Of a stretch of 14,664 bases of DNA, positions 13,196 to 14,664 are shown one piece after another. The notes beneath the pieces were generated by a model. The model did not search any database and was not told the DNA's origin. It saw nothing but the letters and a program-made list of their open reading frames with translations. The DNA comes from JACCQS01 sp050999295. GTDB lineage: Bacteria > Actinomycetota > Actinomycetes > Mycobacteriales > Geodermatophilaceae. The stretch spans positions 1-14,664 of the forward strand of contig JBPCPI010000235.1 of NCBI GenBank assembly GCA_050999295.1, in the 5' to 3' direction. How positions within the stretch are numbered: the first letter of the stretch is position 1; every line of letters starts with the position of its first letter. A program made the position numbers and the translations under genes.

Positions 13196-13996
13196 TTATG
13201 CAGAAGTTGGCCGACCAGGCGAAGCCGGGACGGGATCCCGGCTGGGGTCAGACGGACGGTCGGGCGAAGACAGGAGCTGGTAGGGGAAGCCGAGTTCGGC
13301 CGCGCAGTCGGCCAACATCGCCTCGAACAGCCCGAGGCTGTCTTCCAACGCCCACTGCAGATGGCCGAATGCCTCCAGGGTGACCATGCCGTAGAGCCGG
13401 GTCCATTGCCGTGCGTGCAGGTAGCGCAGCCCGACCGGTAGGTCGAACTCGTCCTCGGCGCCTTCCTCGAGCATGCGCAGCAGCTCTGGATCGACTTGAT
13501 CCAGATCTGGCCGGGCGATGATCCCCGCCTCCCACATGGCAGCGAAGATCTCCAGGAACACCGCACCGAACCGCTGGCCCGCCTCGTGCGTGCACCCGTT
13601 GTTCGTGTGTGCCGCCGACATCAGCGGGCTGGCGAACAGCAGGCCGTACTCGTGGCGATGAGCCAGGGCCCAGTTTCGGAAGGCGTGCGCCATCACCAGA
13701 AGCCGAGGGATCAGGTCGGTCGGAGCGAGAGTGTCGCGGGCCCGGACGAGCTCCTCGATCAGCTCGTCGTACAGCGCGCCGCCAAGGAGGTCGAGCAGGT
13801 CTTCATGTCCGTCGACATAGCGGTACAGGGCCGGGGCGGTCATGCCGACTGCGCGCCCGACTGCGCGCATGTTGATCTCCTCGCCCTTTCTGACCAGGTC
13901 ACGCGCGGCGACCAGGATCTCCGCCCGCGTCTGGGCTCGAGCCCGCTCCCGACGCGTCGGCAGCGGCGTCTCCTTTTCGGTGTTGACAGAGCCCAT
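13196..13996 (-). CDS. TetR-family regulator with WHG-type C-terminal domain
   Basis: A transcription regulator. From ATG 13996 it has 266 residues. The N-terminal DNA-binding domain runs about 15-70: TRRERARAQTRAEILVAARD (14-33), then the helix-turn-helix INMRAVGRAVGMTAPALYRY (41-60). The large C-terminal ligand domain has LMAHAFRNWALAHRHEYGLLF-like features (here VMAHAFRNWALAHRHEYGLL), typical of the WHG group. ATG 14008 and GTG 14017 are in-frame alternatives; the latter would begin inside the operator. The gene diverges from mmpL, and the region between holds tandem palindromes (14010-14058), so it very likely represses mmpL and probably itself. The inducer is unknown. Confidence 0.9.
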   Translation of the reverse strand: MGSVNTEKETPLPTRRERARAQTRAEILVAARDLVRKGEEINMRAVGRAVGMTAPALYRYVDGHEDLLDLLGGALYDELIEELVRARDTLAPTDLIPRLLVMAHAFRNWALAHRHEYGLLFASPLMSAAHTNNGCTHEAGQRFGAVFLEIFAAMWEAGIIARPDLDQVDPELLRMLEEGAEDEFDLPVGLRYLHARQWTRLYGMVTLEAFGHLQWALEDSLGLFEAMLADCAAELGFPYQLLSSPDRPSDPSRDPVPASPGRPTSA

Positions 13997-14011
13997 ATCC
14001 GACAGCATAGT
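13983..14011 (+). promoter_or_regulatory. Promoter of the MmpL gene
   Basis: A perfect -35 box TTGACA (13983-13988) is followed after 17 nt by CATAGT (14006-14011), a fair -10 box. Transcription would start near 14018, inside the TetR palindromes, giving a leader of about 60 nt. The -35 box lies within the divergent TetR coding sequence. Confidence 0.6.
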
Positions 14012-14058
14012 GAACACTGTTAACGTGAACGCTGTTCACAGACGTGATGATTGTTCAC
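14010..14058. promoter_or_regulatory. Tandem TetR operators, two strong and one weak box
   Basis: Box A GTGAACACTGTTAAC (14010-14024) and box B GTGAACGCTGTTCAC (14025-14039) are adjacent 15-bp palindromes, B perfect with 6-bp arms and A with one mismatch. Box C GTGATGATTGTTCAC (14044-14058) keeps one good arm. Box A begins at the last two bases of the -10 box, and A and B cover the predicted start site, so binding would block mmpL transcription. The GTGAAC-N3-GTTCAC form is usual for TetR dimers. Confidence 0.75.
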
Positions 14059-14079
14059 ACAACCGTGGGAGGAACCGCA

Positions 14080-14664
14080 ATGGAGCGCTGGGGACGGTTC
14101 GTGGCCAGGCGCCGATGGTTGGTACTGATTGCCGGACTGCTCACGACGATCGCGGCTGCCGGGTGGGGGCTCGGCGTGTTCGGGTCGCTGTCCACCGGTG
14201 GTTTCGAGGATCCCGACAGTGAGTCGGCGCGTGCGCAAGCGGCCATCATCGAGGCCTTCGGGCAGACCGACGCGGACATCCTCGTGCTGTACGAGAGCGA
14301 GGACGGCCTCCCGGTCGATGACCCGGCCTTCGAGCGGGCAGTCACGGAAACTCTCGAGGCCCTGCCCACCGATGAGGTAGTCCAAGCCGTGACGACCTAC
14401 GCCGGCGGAGGTCCGGGCCTGGTCTCCGACGATGGCCTGTCGACGCTGGTGCCGATCACGCTGGCCGGTGCCGATGTGGCCGCCCGTGGCGACACCTACG
14501 AGTTGATCCGCGAGGACCTCACGGCTCCCGGGCTGATCAGCACGGTCGGCGGACCGGCGGCAGTCTTCGCAGACGTCGGGGAGCAGGTGGAGTCCGACCT
14601 CGCCCGCGCCGAGGCAATCACCATTCCGCTGGTCGTCCTGCTGTGCCTGTTCATCTTCGGCAGC
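14080..14664 (+). CDS. MMPL-family (RND) transporter, N-terminal part cut by the window edge
   Basis: The first 195 codons of a large integral membrane transporter, open to the last base, are present; full-length relatives have about 700 or more residues. TM1 is at about 12-34, followed by STGGFEDPDSESARAQ (38-53), a signature of actinobacterial MMPL exporters, then an extracytoplasmic domain to about 177, and TM2 begins at about 179 (ITIPLVVLLCLFIFGS). Such proteins export lipids or drugs using the proton gradient. ATG 14080 has GGGAGGA at 14067-14073, 6 nt upstream. It is under the control of the divergent TetR gene by promoter and operator layout. Substrate cannot be read from the fragment. 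Confidence 0.93.
   Translation, partial: MERWGRFVARRRWLVLIAGLLTTIAAAGWGLGVFGSLSTGGFEDPDSESARAQAAIIEAFGQTDADILVLYESEDGLPVDDPAFERAVTETLEALPTDEVVQAVTTYAGGGPGLVSDDGLSTLVPITLAGADVAARGDTYELIREDLTAPGLISTVGGPAAVFADVGEQVESDLARAEAITIPLVVLLCLFIFGS

Noticed and set aside
14009..14017. GTG 14017 as the start of the TetR gene
   Set aside because: It would place the start inside operator box A and beyond the mmpL -10 box; ATG 13996 gives a more usual N-terminus.

Overview
The window reads as chromosomal DNA of a high-GC actinomycete (Actinomycetota). The grounds are the strong G/C bias at third codon positions, frequent GTG starts, candidate TANNNT -10 boxes set 7 nt before start codons (leaderless style), and the gene families present (VapBC, MmpL, MpaB/DUF2236, bacterial PH-domain protein). 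The sequence alone does not fix family or genus. About 20 protein genes are supported. No rRNA, tRNA, CRISPR array, insertion sequence or integrase was seen. No gene-free stretch reaches 300 bases; the longest is the 157 bases before pruA.

Layout. (1) 1-1786: pruA (proline catabolism, second step) behind a leader with two similar 16-bp palindromic boxes. (2) 1783-2441: a VapB/VapC toxin-antitoxin pair in the same direction, with a VapB N-terminus that looks shifted by one base. (3) 2528-6942, minus strand: read in transcription order, a small one-TM protein, an HTTM-family membrane protein, then a three-part MacA/MacB-like exporter (membrane-anchored adaptor, ATPase, FtsX-type permease). Most junctions are 4-nt overlaps or gaps under 10 nt. 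(4) 6984-8361, plus strand: MaoC-like hot-dog protein, a small one-TM protein, and a bleomycin-resistance-like VOC protein. (5) 8418-8825, minus: NUDIX hydrolase. (6) 8945-12160, plus: a 52-aa membrane peptide, PH-domain membrane protein, PHP phosphoesterase, membrane-anchored hypothetical protein and RecB-family nuclease with an iron-sulfur Cys motif, closely packed. (7) 12303-13996, minus: MpaB-like oxygenase and a TetR regulator. (8) 14080-end, plus: the first 195 codons of an MmpL transporter.

How the genes work together. The clearest regulatory circuit is at the right end. The TetR gene and mmpL diverge, a TTGACA-N17-CATAGT promoter points at mmpL, and two back-to-back 15-bp palindromes plus a weaker third cover its start site. 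That arrangement fits TetR repression of the transporter, and probably autorepression. The minus-strand exporter block looks like a drug or peptide efflux system of unknown cargo. The HTTM/one-TM pair just upstream of it is the least explained part of the window.

Nothing here is a clear new defence or mobile system. The best leads are the HTTM pair, the twin pruA boxes, the VapB frame shift, the 52-aa peptide/PH pair (where the downstream gene may start at CTG), and the triple TetR operator.
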